From positions 124,001 through 188,000 of the forward strand of contig NW_026516232.1 in the NCBI RefSeq assembly GCF_025602895.1: DNA of 64,000 bases, given 5' to 3'. The position numbers and the translations under genes were made by a program. Positions 22,909 to 34,107 of this stretch are shown piece by piece. This DNA is from Polychytrium aggregatum (lineage: Eukaryota; Chytridiomycota; Chytridiomycetes; Polychytriales). Below the pieces are notes generated by a model. It was not told where the DNA came from. It worked only from the letters and a program-made list of their open reading frames with translations, and did not search any database. The first letter of the stretch is position 1. Every line of letters begins with the position of its first letter.

Positions 22909-25863
22909 ATGGCCTCGGAGCTCAAGCAGCGAATCCCCAAGCCGGCCTCATCTTCGGACGACGAGCCCGATCGTCCTGCGTCGGATCGTCCCGACACCCC
23001 GCAGTCGCCAGTCGACGGCGATGACCCTTCCCGCTCCGAAAACTCACCCCAGCCCCTCGAGCGGCACCCTGAGAGCGAAACCGATACGGACCAACGCAAT
23101 CCCGCAAGCAAGTCCCGCAAGAAGCCCGCCTACTTTTCGCACACCTTCTTGATTCACACCGTCATTCGGTCCTCGCCGCTGTCGTCCGAGGTGCGTTTTG
23201 GCCCCGCGTCTGGCCCCATGTCTCTGGTGTGCACTTGCGCACTCTCTGCCCACATGGCAGACATTGCATCCGACAAGCATCATGTCCTCCAGGGATGGAT
23301 GTGCGCTCGCCAGCGACGGTCCCTCAGTCAGCCCAAGCGTCACCAAATGGACTCGGTCCGTCTTCATTCGACTGACCGTCATCTACTCCCTGGCTACTTC
23401 GTCGGCGATATGCTGCACCATTGGCGCATCCGCCACAACGCCTCTTGCCGAATCTCGTCCTGATCCAGTCTCCAGAGCAAAACTATCGCGGCTTTTACAA
23501 CTTGACGGTGTTGTGCCTGTTTGTCCTCAACGTTCGCCTCGTCATCGAAAACTACCAGAAATACGGCTTCCTGCTCCAGTTCCCCACCATCGGCGCCCAC
23601 TCGAATGACCTCTTCTTCTGTCTGCTGGCCTTTCCGTTTATGGCCGTAGGTGTCGACTGGGATGGGGCTCAATTGCCCGATCCTGTTGTGGTTGTTAGAT
23701 GCTTGGATGCCTGGATGCCTGGATGCCTGGATGCCTGGAACTGTGGCTGCTTCTCTTACCCGGCGCAGGCCAAACTGACCAGGATACTCTTTGATATCAG
23801 GGCTCTGTTTTTGTCGCCCTCGCCCTCGAGAAGAATGCTTCCAAGAAGCTGGATCCACGCAATCCCACCCCCACGGCGGTCTGGCTGTCCCACTGGGCAA
23901 ATATCACTCTGGCCCTTGCAACACCGACCCTCATATCGTGGTTCCTCATCTGGCATCCGGTACGAGAATATGGCATGGGCGAGAGAGTCGTCGGGGACGT
24001 AGTTTTGCGTGGCTGCCATACATATGTGGAGTTGAGCTCGAGTGCCAGTACTACTCCCTTACCCCGTTGCTCTCGCTGACATCCCATTTGCTCTTGGCAT
24101 ATGTCTCAGGCCATCGCCGCGGTTCCTGTCTTTGCGGCAACGATTCTGTTTCTCAAGTTGATCTCATACATGCTCGTGTGCGCCGAGTTGCGCCGAGAAA
24201 TGGCCCAAAAGGTAATTGCCAGACACCGGTTCTTGAGGGCAGGCACATCCAGCTGGCTATGTACGGGCTGGATAATATGCAACGATGCACAGTGGCGACG
24301 ATGCGCAGTGCCGATGCTGCGATATCCGCGACTGAGCGGCTCCCTCTCTGTCAAATACATCCAGATCCATCCGACCCGCTACGAGGATCGCAACGCTCGC
24401 CAGTTCGAGGTTTCCGAGCCCGTTGACTTTGACATCGATCAAGTGCCCTACCCCTCCAACATCACGCTCGGCAACCTGCTCTATTTTGTCGCCGCCCCGA
24501 CGCTGGTATCTGTTCTTTCCTGTTGACTCTCCCCCCTCGCATGCTCGTTTCTGCTGTATTCCCACACGTCTCTCCGGACCCCAAATGGCCACCCGTATCG
24601 CTGCTGATCGGTCCTCATATATATATTTGATGCAGGTGTACCAGCCGAGCTATCCCAGATCGGCAAAGTTCTCAAAGTCGGAGCTGGTAAAGCGAGTCAT
24701 GGAGCTTACGATGGCGCTCTTCGGAATGTACTTTCTCACGCATCAGTACATGGGTAGGTTGCAGTTGCTTCCTTCAGCCCCTCGCCCAAAGCCTTCCTGC
24801 GCTAACTTGTTGGAAACCCGCACCGATGCAGCCCCAACCCTGCGGAACTCTCTGACGGCTCTAGATGAGCTGAGCGCCCTCAAGCTCACCGAGCGCATCC
24901 TCAAGCTCTCCATCATCAACGTGCTCGTTTGGTTGCTGATGTTTTACGCGGTACGTGGAAGTTCGACGGAGAATGCGCGATACGATACGATATGGTGCTG
25001 CGGTTTAAATCGTGACTCATGGGCCGCTTCAGTTTTTCCATTCGTTCCTCAATCTGAATGCTGAGATCCTCGGATTCGGCGACCGTCGTTTCTATCAGTC
25101 GGTAAGTTGTTATGGACGGCCGTCTGCTTGGGCTGACTCAGCGGCAACCGGATGCCCGTGGTAATATCTTGAGCTGACTACATCTTGCCGTGGACCCTAG
25201 TGGTGGAACGCAACCGACATTGCCGAGTACTGGAGACTTTGGAACTCGCCTGTGTACAATTGGGGTAAGCATCCCGGCTCTAAGAGCACCGCGGCGTTCA
25301 TGTGCCGGAATAAGGCGCATGTATCGGCACCGACATCTCACGCTGGGCTGCTCCCTTCTCAGGAAAGCGACATGTCTACCTCCCTCTGGTCATCAACTAC
25401 AAAGTACCCCCGGTCGTGGCCTCGGTCGTCATCTTTCTGATCTCGGCGGTCCTGCACGAGCTCATCATTGGCGTGCCCGTGCACTCGATCAGCGGCTTGG
25501 CTTTCTGGGGCATGCTCGGCCAGATCCCGCTCATCTTCCTGACCAAGTGGCTGATGGCCATCCGCAGCCTCCGCTTCAATCGCCGCAAGAAGCTGTTTGA
25601 CACGATCGGCAATCTGGTCTTCTGGATCTCCTTCACGATCGGTACGTGTCTGATGCTGCATCTCATGGCCGTGGGATTCTCTTGCTCTGTGCGTGTCGCT
25701 GTGATGGATATACCTTGGCACCGTAGCTTCAACAACCTCCGTCTCTCCTCTCTTTGTCTCGCCCTCTCTCCGCGACTACTTGCTCGATCCGACAGTTGGC
25801 CAACCCACGGCCATCCTTCTTTACTACTCGACTTGGTACCGCCAAAACGTCATCAACACCTAA
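22909..25863 (+). CDS. DGA1-type DGAT1: Diacylglycerol O-acyltransferase 1 (MBOAT family)
   Basis: Eleven exons with matching phases: 22909-23190, 23469-23645, 23801-23959, 24110-24211, 24365-24505, 24636-24753, 24832-24950, 25033-25101, 25201-25264, 25363-25641 and 25796-25863, giving 525 residues. The enzyme makes triacylglycerol from diacylglycerol and acyl-CoA in the ER membrane. Family blocks seen are NYRGFYNLTVL, YFVAAPTLVYQPSYPRS, FYQSWWNATDIAEYWRLWN (the FYxxWWN motif) and LHELIIGVPV with the catalytic His. The end is GQPTAILLYYSTWY. About nine hydrophobic segments are visible. The N-terminus is polar and disordered (residues 1-75), as in animal and plant DGAT1. The APTLxYQxxxPR and GQP blocks favour DGAT1 over the sterol acyltransferases ARE1/ARE2. 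DGAT1 is unrelated to the yeast Dga1 (DGAT2) enzyme, so the symbol only indicates the activity. Confidence 0.93.
23699..23740. repeat. 8-bp tandem repeat in DGAT1 intron 2
   Basis: About five copies of ggatgcct lie inside the intron between exons 2 and 3. Confidence 0.85.
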
Positions 25864-26332
25864 TTGGCGCGGCCGTACTCGAGTGTCTTCCCCTGGCCAC
25901 AAATGTTCTGGCTCAGCCACTAACTCGAACAATGTCCCCACCACGGCACCGTTTTGCGTGTCCCTCCTCTTGTTTGCGGCGAGATCTTCCCGCTTGTACT
26001 GCTATTTTTTCTTTCTTTCTTTCTTTTCTTTACCATTCTCGACAGTGAGAACAAACATGAAATCAATGCAAAACAGAGGCCATCCAGACTTTGACTGATG
26101 GGGAAAGGACGTAGAATGATAGACGAGGGGGATGATTCGATGATAGAAAGAATAGGAGGTGGAGGGCATGTGCTCTATTGTCGAGGGATTGCAGATGGAC
26201 AGATACCACCGTTGGACAGGCTGGTGGTAGTAGTAGTAGTGGTGGGGGGGGGCTGACCAGTGTGTCTCGTGAATGTAGTTGAACTTGGACTGTGGCTATA
26301 AAAGGAGTCGAGGATTCTGCGTGCCAGTCTAT
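25864..26332. other. 3' intergenic region between convergent genes
   Basis: Holds the 3' ends of the DGAT1-type gene (+) and the LRR gene (-). Contains a CTTT-type run (26010-26035) and a GTA/GTG run with a G tract near 26230-26260. No gene seen. Confidence 0.5.
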
Positions 26333-27880
26333 CTACCGGCCCTTCCAGAAGAACAGGCTGGCAAACTTGCTGGCCCGTCGCTTGAGCGTCAGCGACCGCT
26401 CGGTGTCGTCCGGCTGTCGACTGGCAGCGGGCCTCGTGAACGGATTGCCGGAAAGATTCAGGTTCGGGCAGCGCTTCAGGTCGTCGAGAGAAATAGGCGG
26501 CGTCTCAAAGTTGTTGTACGACAGATCGATCTCACACTCGACGGGGAGGGACCAAAACGACTCTGGCAGGCTGGCGAGCTGGTTGCTGGACAGGCTCAGG
26601 TGCGTGAGCGAGCCCATGTTGCCGAACGAGTCGGGCAGATACCGCAGGCCGTTGCTGCCGACGTCGAGACTGGCAAGCAGGCCGAGGGCATGGATGCTCT
26701 CTGGCAGCGTCACCAGCGCGTTCTTCCAGAGATGAAGCTTGGTGAGGGCATGCAGCTGGCCGACCGAGTCCGGGAGGACGCGCAGACAGTTGTTGTTGAG
26801 GATGAAGCGCGAGAGCGACTCCAGTCCGCCGATCGAGTCCGGCAGTCCCTCGATCCTGTTATCCTTGACGTCCAGATAGGTCAGCTCGGTCAGCTGGCCG
26901 ATGGATTCAGGAAGGCGCGAGAGCTTGTTCTTGCAGAGGTATAGCTGCGACAGCAGTTCAAGGCCGCCGATGGACTCGGGCAGCTCCACCAGCTGGTTGT
27001 CGCTGAGGTAGAGCTGTGTGATGCGGTTGAGGTTGCCAAAGGCCTCGGGCAGGTGCGAAAGCCGGTTCCGCCCCAGATCCAGGTACGAAAGCTGCACCAG
27101 GTCGCAGAACGAGTCCGGCAGCGACGTCAGCTGGTTGTTTTCGAGGGCCAGGTATGTCAGTGTCGAGAGGCTGCCGATGGCCTCGGGAAGCTCCGTCAGC
27201 TGGTTGTCGTAGAGGACGAGCTGCGAGAGCTGCCGCAGACGGGGGAACGAGGCCGGGAGACGCTGCAGGTGGTTGTTGCTGGCGCTCAGGCGGACGAGGT
27301 ACGGCAGGTTGGCGATCGAGTCGGGCAGCCAGGACAGCTGGTTGTAGTCGACCCGCAGCTCCCGGGCGGCGACCATGTTGCCCATCGACTCGGGCAAGGT
27401 CTGCAGCTCGCTGTCAAAGTACGAGAGCTGCAGCGGGCCAATCGGGTCCATATGCTTGGCGCCGAACTTGGAGACGGTCGCGGCCTGCTGGTTCGGCTGG
27501 AGGGAGTTGAACCAGCGATCGTACAAGGGCGCATGCTGTGCTTGGATACGGCGCATGATGGCCTCGAACAGCGCCGAATCCTGGGCGACAAGCTCCCAGA
27601 ACAGAGCCTCGGCTGGGTGCGGGGTGGTGGTGGTGCGATTCAAGAGGTGGAATGCGCCCAAGGAGACATGTTTCAGGGATGTGTTGGGCGCCCGCAGCGA
27701 CTTGGGCAGCGCTGTGCTGCGGATCAGGAGGATGTCCGCAAAGGCCTGCAGCCAGACTCGGGCAGCCTGGGGATGGCGGTAGAGCCGCCGCGAGACGAGC
27801 GAGAGCCTGAAGCGGGTGGACGCATCGGTGGTCCGGGACAGAAAGACGATCTCGAGGATGTCCCTCGGCGGAGCAACCAT
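26333..27880 (-). CDS. Leucine-rich repeat protein with F-box-like N-terminus
   Basis: A single-exon gene of 515 residues starting at the ATG at 27880-27878 (MVAPPRDILEIVFLSR). The open frame runs further upstream but there is low-complexity DNA. Residues 1-40 resemble an F-box helix (ILEIVF, then RFRLSLVSRRLYRHP). From about residue 165 there are 13-14 consecutive 23-residue LRRs of the LxxLPxSIGxL type, such as LYLSDNQLVELPESIGGLEL, which is the plant/bacterial-like or Ras-group LRR class. The C-terminus is basic (LTLKRRASKFASLFFWKGR). The repeats form a curved binding surface; with an F-box this would suit a substrate receptor of an SCF ubiquitin ligase, but the F-box call is tentative. 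The antisense strand also has a long open frame, a by-product of the repeats. Confidence 0.88.
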   Translation of the reverse strand: MVAPPRDILEIVFLSRTTDASTRFRLSLVSRRLYRHPQAARVWLQAFADILLIRSTALPKSLRAPNTSLKHVSLGAFHLLNRTTTTPHPAEALFWELVAQDSALFEAIMRRIQAQHAPLYDRWFNSLQPNQQAATVSKFGAKHMDPIGPLQLSYFDSELQTLPESMGNMVAARELRVDYNQLSWLPDSIANLPYLVRLSASNNHLQRLPASFPRLRQLSQLVLYDNQLTELPEAIGSLSTLTYLALENNQLTSLPDSFCDLVQLSYLDLGRNRLSHLPEAFGNLNRITQLYLSDNQLVELPESIGGLELLSQLYLCKNKLSRLPESIGQLTELTYLDVKDNRIEGLPDSIGGLESLSRFILNNNCLRVLPDSVGQLHALTKLHLWKNALVTLPESIHALGLLASLDVGSNGLRYLPDSFGNMGSLTHLSLSSNQLASLPESFWSLPVECEIDLSYNNFETPPISLDDLKRCPNLNLSGNPFTRPAASRQPDDTERSLTLKRRASKFASLFFWKGR

Positions 27881-28429
27881 GACGGGGGGGGGACGAGATT
27901 GATGCTGGAGTAGAATCGATGCAGGAGTAGAATCGATGCAGGCGAGACTCGTCCAAGCAAGTCCAATCCAGACGAACCCAAAGTCCAGTCCAGAGGAGAC
28001 CAAAGTTCAGAGCAACCCGAGCGAGTCTTTTGGGCCAGGAGCGCCTGGGCTTTCCTATTCGGGCGGACGCGGTGCGACAGCCGCGCACAGAAGCAACTCT
28101 GTCGCGCGAAACAGAGGCAAAGGGGAAAGATGGGTCGCAACCCAAATCCAGCGACAACGGACCCATGTCCACGACACCATCGGGTGCATGTCGAGAATGG
28201 TGCAGGGGCGACGCCGCTGTTGGGCCCATGTCGTTACCGCTCGTGTTCGTTGCGCTCATGGGATCCTGGTGTGTCGATGCAGGCACTCCACCATGGAGCA
28301 GGCCTTGGCCGCTCCGACAACCCGCAAACACGGCCCCGCATCCATCCATTGACAAAAACGAACAGCACCCTGAACATCCACAGCACTGATGGCATTCACA
28401 CGGCATTCACACCACGGCATTCACACTTC
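27881..28429. other. Intergenic region with short direct repeats
   Basis: Upstream of the LRR gene. A direct repeat of tgatgcaggagtagaatcga type lies at 27901-27945. At 28388-28430 the phrase ggcattcacac is repeated three times. No gene seen. Confidence 0.5.
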
Positions 28430-30247
28430 TCACTCCCCGCTCCGAGCCTCGCTCAGGTCCGTGTCTGGCCTCGGTTGGCCAGCGGCGCCCTTTGCATGCA
28501 CGCACAGGTCTCCGTCGCAATCGAGCACCCGGAGAAAGAGGGCGACCATGACGCAATCGCCTTCGATGATGCTGCGGGCTTTGGAGTCTGCCGGCCTCAT
28601 CAATCGCGCTTGACTGACCAGCCGCTTGAATCCGATACCTCGGGTCTCGGGGAGGAACCGGTGATCTGTTGCGGTGGCAAAGTGTTCCATCGGTCAGTCG
28701 CTGAGTCCTATCAACCCCCCTCCCTTAGTCCATGGAGACGCTGATTTCTCACGGTTCGTTCTTGCGATCCATGCGTCTCCGCTGTGCAGCAGTACTCACT
28801 CGAGAGTCGGCCGCTGGAATACTGGATCTTGGGCTGCTGTGGGTTGGCCAGACAAAAGCAAAACTCGACACAGACCGACGACAGGGCTTTGTTCGACGAT
28901 GACGACGGGCCGCAGCAGTAGAGGAAGAGGGAAACCGTGCGATGGCGGCTGAGACCCAGCTTCAAGCACCTGCAGGCGAGGAGGATGTGTGTTTTGATTA
29001 GGTCCGAGTGATCGAAATGCCCGGGCTCGGTGTCGTTGCTGCCTTTGTGGTCAGGGCATTGCCGCCCATATACTGCGGCTGCTTGCCGAGCCCAGGATGC
29101 TCTGCCAGTCCTTACCACTGGGTCTGCCGGAGAGTCCAGACGGGGCTGTTGACCAGGCGAGTGCGCTGAACATGGCTCCACAGCGGGATGATCCATTTGA
29201 AGATGCCGTAGTCGCGGCTGGCCCCGGCCAGGGTCGGGAACAGCACCAGGAGGTCGAGATCCAGACTGGCAATCTGCGCGGCGTCGGCTATCAGATCAGA
29301 ATAATCCGCCAGTCCATGGCCCATGTCGATCTTCATATCCGTTTCCGTATATGTATCTGTATCTGTATCCGTATCCGTATTCGTATCCGTATCCGTATTC
29401 GTATCCGGGCCCGTGTCCAGGCCCCGGTTCAAGTCCAAGTCGAGGTCCAGGCCCAACAGCCCAGCCTGTGTCCAGCCGTCGATCATATTCCTGAGCTTCT
29501 CGGCTTGGAAATGCACCAGATAGCCGAGCCGAAGCCTGGACGACGGCGGGGTGCGTTCGTAGACAAACTTCCAGAAGGCAAACGATGTCCTGGCCTCTTC
29601 AAACTCAAACTCCGATATCGCACCAAAGAGAAGATCTTGCAGCCGCTCATGCCCCAGCTTGTCGGCGAGGACAAAGAGCTCGACCGCCACGAGCATATGG
29701 CTCGACAGCCCGGACTTGGCCTTGGGTTTGGTCTCGGCGCGGCCCAGACCCAGACCCAGACCCAGGCTGAGGCGCCCCGTATACAGAAACTCGAGCAGAT
29801 GCTGGACGACATGAGGCTCGTCCTCGGGCATGTCGATTTGGTTGAGCCGCGACTCTCGGAAGGTGCCCGATAGGCATGCCTCAAAGAACGGGACGGTCGT
29901 CAGGACGCCTCGATGGACATGGAAGGATGCTTTGCTGTCTCCGCTGCCGGCCCGCACCAGCACTGGCGGCTCGGTGATGCCGCAAGCCAGCGCCCAGTTG
30001 CTCGGGAAGAGCCTGCAGGTGCAGTTAGCAACAAAAACAGGTGGGAGGTGAGGCGGCCGGACGAACTTGGTGTGCGGGGAAACAAATGAGACAGCGGGGC
30101 CATCAGAGATCCAGACAAGCGGCGGCTGGGGTGATACCTCTCTGTATCAGCTTCAGTTGGAGCGCTACAGGCAGTCGCTGTGAGTTTTGTCCTGCTCGGA
30201 CGCAGACACTGGGCATCGTCGGAGGCCTCGTCGCTCGCTCTTGTCAT
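28430..30247 (-). CDS. BTB-MATH domain protein (BTB first)
   Basis: Four exons join in phase: 30247-30138, 30012-29119, 28969-28800 and 28665-28430, about 469 residues. A BTB/POZ domain follows a short N-terminus: SFHVHRGVLTTVPFFEACL, then VVQHLLEFLYTGRLSL and a helical tail with LFVLADKLGHERLQDLL. A repeat-rich linker of Asp/Thr dipeptides follows. The C-terminal half reads as a MATH domain split by introns: FKWIIPLWSHV, SPVWTLRQ, RHRTVSLFLYCC, HRFLPETRGIGFKRLV and GDCVMVALFLRVL. BTB binds Cullin-3 and MATH binds substrates, so a CUL3 adaptor role is likely. In the well-known SPOP/BPM proteins MATH is N-terminal; here the order is reversed. Donor GTGGTA of exon 2 is unusual, so that join is less certain. 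The ATG at 30247 is the in-phase start, but an upstream exon is possible. Confidence 0.8.
29341..29407. repeat. Hexanucleotide repeat coding the Asp-Thr linker of the BTB-MATH gene
   Basis: About eleven copies of gtatcc/gtatct/gtattc, in frame. On the minus strand they code an alternating Asp/Asn-Thr run between the BTB and MATH domains. Two neighbouring short repeats code Leu-Gly (29735-29765) and Leu-Asp (29425-29450) dipeptides. Confidence 0.9.
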
Positions 30248-31215
30248 GGCCGGGATGGAGATGAGGCAAGAGCCCGGACAGCTCCGACCCAACACGAAAC
30301 ATGACCAACGATGTGTCCCTTGTGCTCCTGGCTGCTGGCTGCATCCGCCCGCCTTCTCGAGCCAGACATTCGCTCACTCCTGGACACAGGGGATGGGACA
30401 ATGGCTCGGTGCCGAAGGTGGCGACATCGAAGACATTGGTCGCGAGAGACAGGAAAGGCAGACACGCAAGGATATTGGTGTATTCATGCCCTGCCACAAG
30501 ACAGGGGCAATTCGTCCTCTCCAACATCGCTGGCGCAGAAGAGGAAGAGGAGGAGGGTATTTCTGAACGAGCTGCAAACGAAATGGATATTCGAGGAGAA
30601 GGGCAAGAGGGCCAGTCTTGCAGAGGCTGTGAGCTGGTCGGGCTAATGAAATCAAACGGAGGCGGAGCGGGGAGGGGAATATTCGAGGCGCGAAGTGCAA
30701 GCAAGCAAATAGGACTGCAAGAAGGCAAGACTGCAAGAAAGCAAGAATAAGGACAGATGTGTGAGAGAGGGAGTGAAGGTGGTGGGCAATTACGAAGAGA
30801 GGTTGCAAGCGTAGTCAAAAATTGAGAGAGCACACGATATGTGTACAACAAAGCCAGTCGAAACAAAAGTCAGAGTCATTAGGGCAACGGAGGAAAAGGG
30901 CAAGAGGAGTGCATCCAAGCCTTGCGCTGTGGATGCGAAACCTTGCCTCGTGGTCGCAAGTAAGATTAGAATATGATGTCATGGGTGGATAATGCTGCAA
31001 TGAAGGAGAGCGTGCGAGAGCAAACAAGCGCCGAGGAAATGGAAAGAAGGGGAAGCGGCAAAGGAAGGCTCGTAGGCACCACACATCGAATGGTCGTATA
31101 TAAAAAAGGGAAGCAAAAGAATGGCAAATGTGAATAGAGAGAATAGGTCCAACGGCAAACACATGGCAACGACCACGACCCCCGGGCCATGTCCCCGAAC
31201 ACCAGCGGCCTCGAC
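30248..31215. other. Intergenic, no gene seen
   Basis: Nearly 1 kb upstream of the BTB-MATH gene and downstream of the 702-residue unknown gene. It is purine-rich on the plus strand (30520-30800) with GAGGAAGAGG-type runs. Open frames on both strands lack recognisable sequence. A TATA-like tatataaaa occurs at about 31095. Confidence 0.45.
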
Positions 31216-34107
31216 TCAGATGGTAAGAGTCTTGCCAAACTTGATAAGCTTCTCGGTGTATCGTGATCGGCTGCGGGTCATCTTGGTTTTGCTGTCCAGC
31301 GAGTTCGTCAGGAACGTGAGCAACTCGTGCACAGCCTCGAGGAAGGACTCCTGGTACAGAACTCGGTCCGATCCAGACGCCGAGCCGATGCGAGTCATGG
31401 ACGGCAGCTTGACCATCGGAACATCGCCCGGGAAGGTCGGGCTCTGAGGGGAGTGAGACGACGCGAGGCTGATGACGCTGTGGTGGCCATGGAGATGGAT
31501 TCCGTCCTGGCGATCGGGCGAGTAGATCGACGGCGACTTGGACCGGCTCGAGGATCCACGAAGGGTCGCAAAGGACTGCAGGCGGGTGCCGTACACGCTG
31601 GAGCCAGAGGCAGCGAGCGCCTTGAACTGCTTCTTCCACTCCTGGTTCATCAAAATGGCGTCTTTCCAGGCCGAGATCCACTGTGTCTTCTCGGTCTCGG
31701 TCATTTTGCGCTCGTAGATCTCGCCGCAGAAGCGCTGCATCAGGCCGCGCACGATCTGGGCCGATGAGTCTGAGGCGCTCTGCAAGGCGCCGTGCGCGAT
31801 GCTCTTGACGTGGCGGATCTGGATGCGGCAGCCGCTGGCGACAAACGACAGCACGAGCTTCATGGGGTCGGCGCTGGGATCGCGCTGGTAGTACGCCGCG
31901 CGACTCGAGGTGCCGAGCTCGCCGACCCAGGTAATGAGGTCGTCGAAGCAGGTCACCGAAAAGCGATGCTTGGCGCCGTAGGTGTTGAGGACCCAGGTCC
32001 AGATCACGGCGGGCTGGGGCTGCTCGTAGCAGCGGGTAAAGCATGCGCCGCCGCGATGGTTGTCATTCATGAGCGCCTCCTCGATGTAGGACTCGGGCAC
32101 CTTGATGAGCGAGACGATCGTGCTCATGGCCGGGATGTTGGCGTGGCCGCTGGGTCCCATAAAGTCCTGGAGCAGCTTCCTGGAGCAGTGGAACAGGACC
32201 TCTTGCGGCACGAACGACTCGAGGAGCTGGAGCGCGCTTGGCTCAAAGCCTTCGCGGATGACCTCGCTGACGAGCGACTTGGTGAAGCGCATGCCTCGGG
32301 AGATGTACATGCGGACTTGATCGATCGAGGCGTGGTTGTCGCGCAGGATGAGCTTCATGAAGGGGTTGTTGATACGTCTCAGATGCAGGCCGTTGGACTC
32401 GAGGGCGGACAGCAGGAGCATATCGAGTTTGGCGATCTGGTAGATGCGGAGGGCAGCCATAGGCGTGAGCTCTTCCAATGGAACAAAGCCGTACTTGACG
32501 ATGAGCTCGCGAATCATGTTTTTGGAGGCCGCCATGTTGTTGGCGTGCTGCTCAAAGGCCCCGATGTCGTCGCAGGCAATACCGGACTCGTCGCCGTACA
32601 GATGGTAGCCTTGCAAGATAATCAGCCGCTCGATCTCGGTTGGTTGGCGAACGAGCTGTGTCTGCTGAGGCTGCGATTCAGAGTCGTTTAGGGTTGTCGA
32701 CGGCGACGGCGGCTTGTAGATGGTTCTGTTGATGAGCTGGCAGAAGAAACGCGGGACGACTCGTTCTTCCTGGATCAGCAGCTCGGCAAGCGACAGAGTG
32801 AGCAGGTTCTTGTGCTTCTTGAGGCCGTAGTAGAGGGCAAGCCGGCCATACTGGGTCAGCAGCCAGTCGCGACGCAAGGTGGGTTCTTTGGAGATGCAGT
32901 AGCTCCATCGACACAGGCGGGTAAAGTTGGTTGGGTTTGGCAGGAAGTGGACGACACGGGCCCAAACCTGGTGATGGGTTCAAGGTGGAGGGTTGACGAG
33001 AGGTGAGTTTGGCGGATGAGACAGTTGGTCGTATGAGATGAGCCAATGCATCCGAGTGAGAGTCGTGGGAGTGATGATTGACGCGAGACGAGTCGAGATG
33101 AGTGGAGATGAGTCGAGGTGGGATGTGTTGTCCAAGGCAAGGCGCCAGCCAGGCGCAGGAATTCATCCGCAGACAAGTCCGAGCATTACGCGGAAACAGA
33201 CGACGGCGATGGGACCGAAGCACAGCGAGATGCGGCGAGAGCGAGCCAAGAAGCCAAGAGTTGGTACGATGGATACGATGGATACGATGGATACGATGGA
33301 TACGATGGATATGGGTCACCGCGGTACCGAAGAAGGTTTCCAGGCCATCGGATCGGATCAGATCGGGAGATAACCAAACCAAATAGATGGGAGCAATGAT
33401 CAGTGGTTTGGTGATGACTCTAGCATCGAGTGACAGGATCTCAAATAGGAAGGGCACGGCATGGTGGCTGCATGAATGCACGCAGGCGACCTCCAAGCAG
33501 AGGACGGAGATGCAAAGCATGCGAGCCAAGTGGGGAGGAGCAGACAGGGTGCATACAGGCCAGCCCAAACGCCTTGGAACCGTCAACGAGAAATGCAGCG
33601 AGTGAGAGTGATCGTGGACAGGAAATGCAGCGAATAGGGATGCTGGATGACCAAATATTCAGCCAGCGACGAAGGAGCGGCCGTATTTGCACCCAATGAA
33701 AACGAAGAGACGCAGGACAGAACGGGGCCGTCATGGCACGGATGTAGTACCTCGTACGGAAGCGACATCATCCCAGGGCCATAAAAGGCCGAGATGTCGG
33801 TCGAGTCGGTGCAGACGCTACTTGTCTCGGTCCGGAAGCTGTCGGCCCGTTCGCGGCCGAACCGCAGCCTCAGCGAGCTGGTATAGGTGGACTTTGACTG
33901 CGACAGCCCTGATTGAGCGCCGCCGGCAAAGGCGGTTTGGGGAATATCCATGGGTGCGGCCGACATTCGCAAGGACGGGTTTGGTAGTCGCAGGGCATGG
34001 AGAAGGGAGGTGCGCAAGTCCTGGTCGGGCTTCTTTTTCTTGGAGTTGAAGGCAAAGAACCTATAGAAGGGCCCGTCGATGCGGTTTGGGTCGTAGAGGT
34101 TGTGCAT
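31216..34107 (-). CDS. Hypothetical protein of 702 residues, lineage-specific in appearance
   Basis: Two exons: 34107-33751 and 32967-31216, joined in phase 0 across a 783-base intron, one of the longest here. Exon 1 starts MHNLYDPNRIDGPFYRFFAF and continues with basic and Ser-rich sequence. Exon 2 begins VWARVVHFLPNPTNFTRL and is dominated by helical repeats with ankyrin-like spacing (GRLALYYGLKKHKNLLTL, RIYQIAKLDMLLLSALESNG, FTKSLVSEVIREGFEPSAL), but without ankyrin consensus residues. A Ser-rich segment follows (RGSSSRSKSPSIYSPDRQ), then a final helix (FLEAVHELLTFLTNSLDSK). I do not recognise the family. Coding is well supported by length, composition and the in-phase intron. Function is unknown; a scaffold of alpha-helical repeats is a guess. 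Confidence 0.75.
33265..33310. repeat. 9-bp minisatellite (TACGATGGA)n in intron
   Basis: About five perfect copies lie inside the intron of the 702-residue unknown gene. Confidence 0.9.

Noticed and set aside
22909-25863. Sterol O-acyltransferase (ARE1/ARE2) as an alternative to DGAT1
   Set aside because: The blocks around APTLVYQPSYPRS, the FYxxWWN motif context and the GQPTAILLYY ending are closer to DGAT1. The related activity cannot be wholly excluded without an alignment.
27053-27913. Long open frame antisense to the LRR gene
   Set aside because: It shows the regular period of the LRRs in complement (RQLVV, ELRE), with no independent features.
29341-29407. CRISPR-like array
   Set aside because: Units are 6 bases, contiguous and coding; there are no spacers. 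The genome is eukaryotic.
31792-32691. 299-residue open frame antisense to the 702-residue gene
   Set aside because: Asp/Gly/Val/His-rich shadow composition; the sense exon is longer and joins in phase with its upstream exon.
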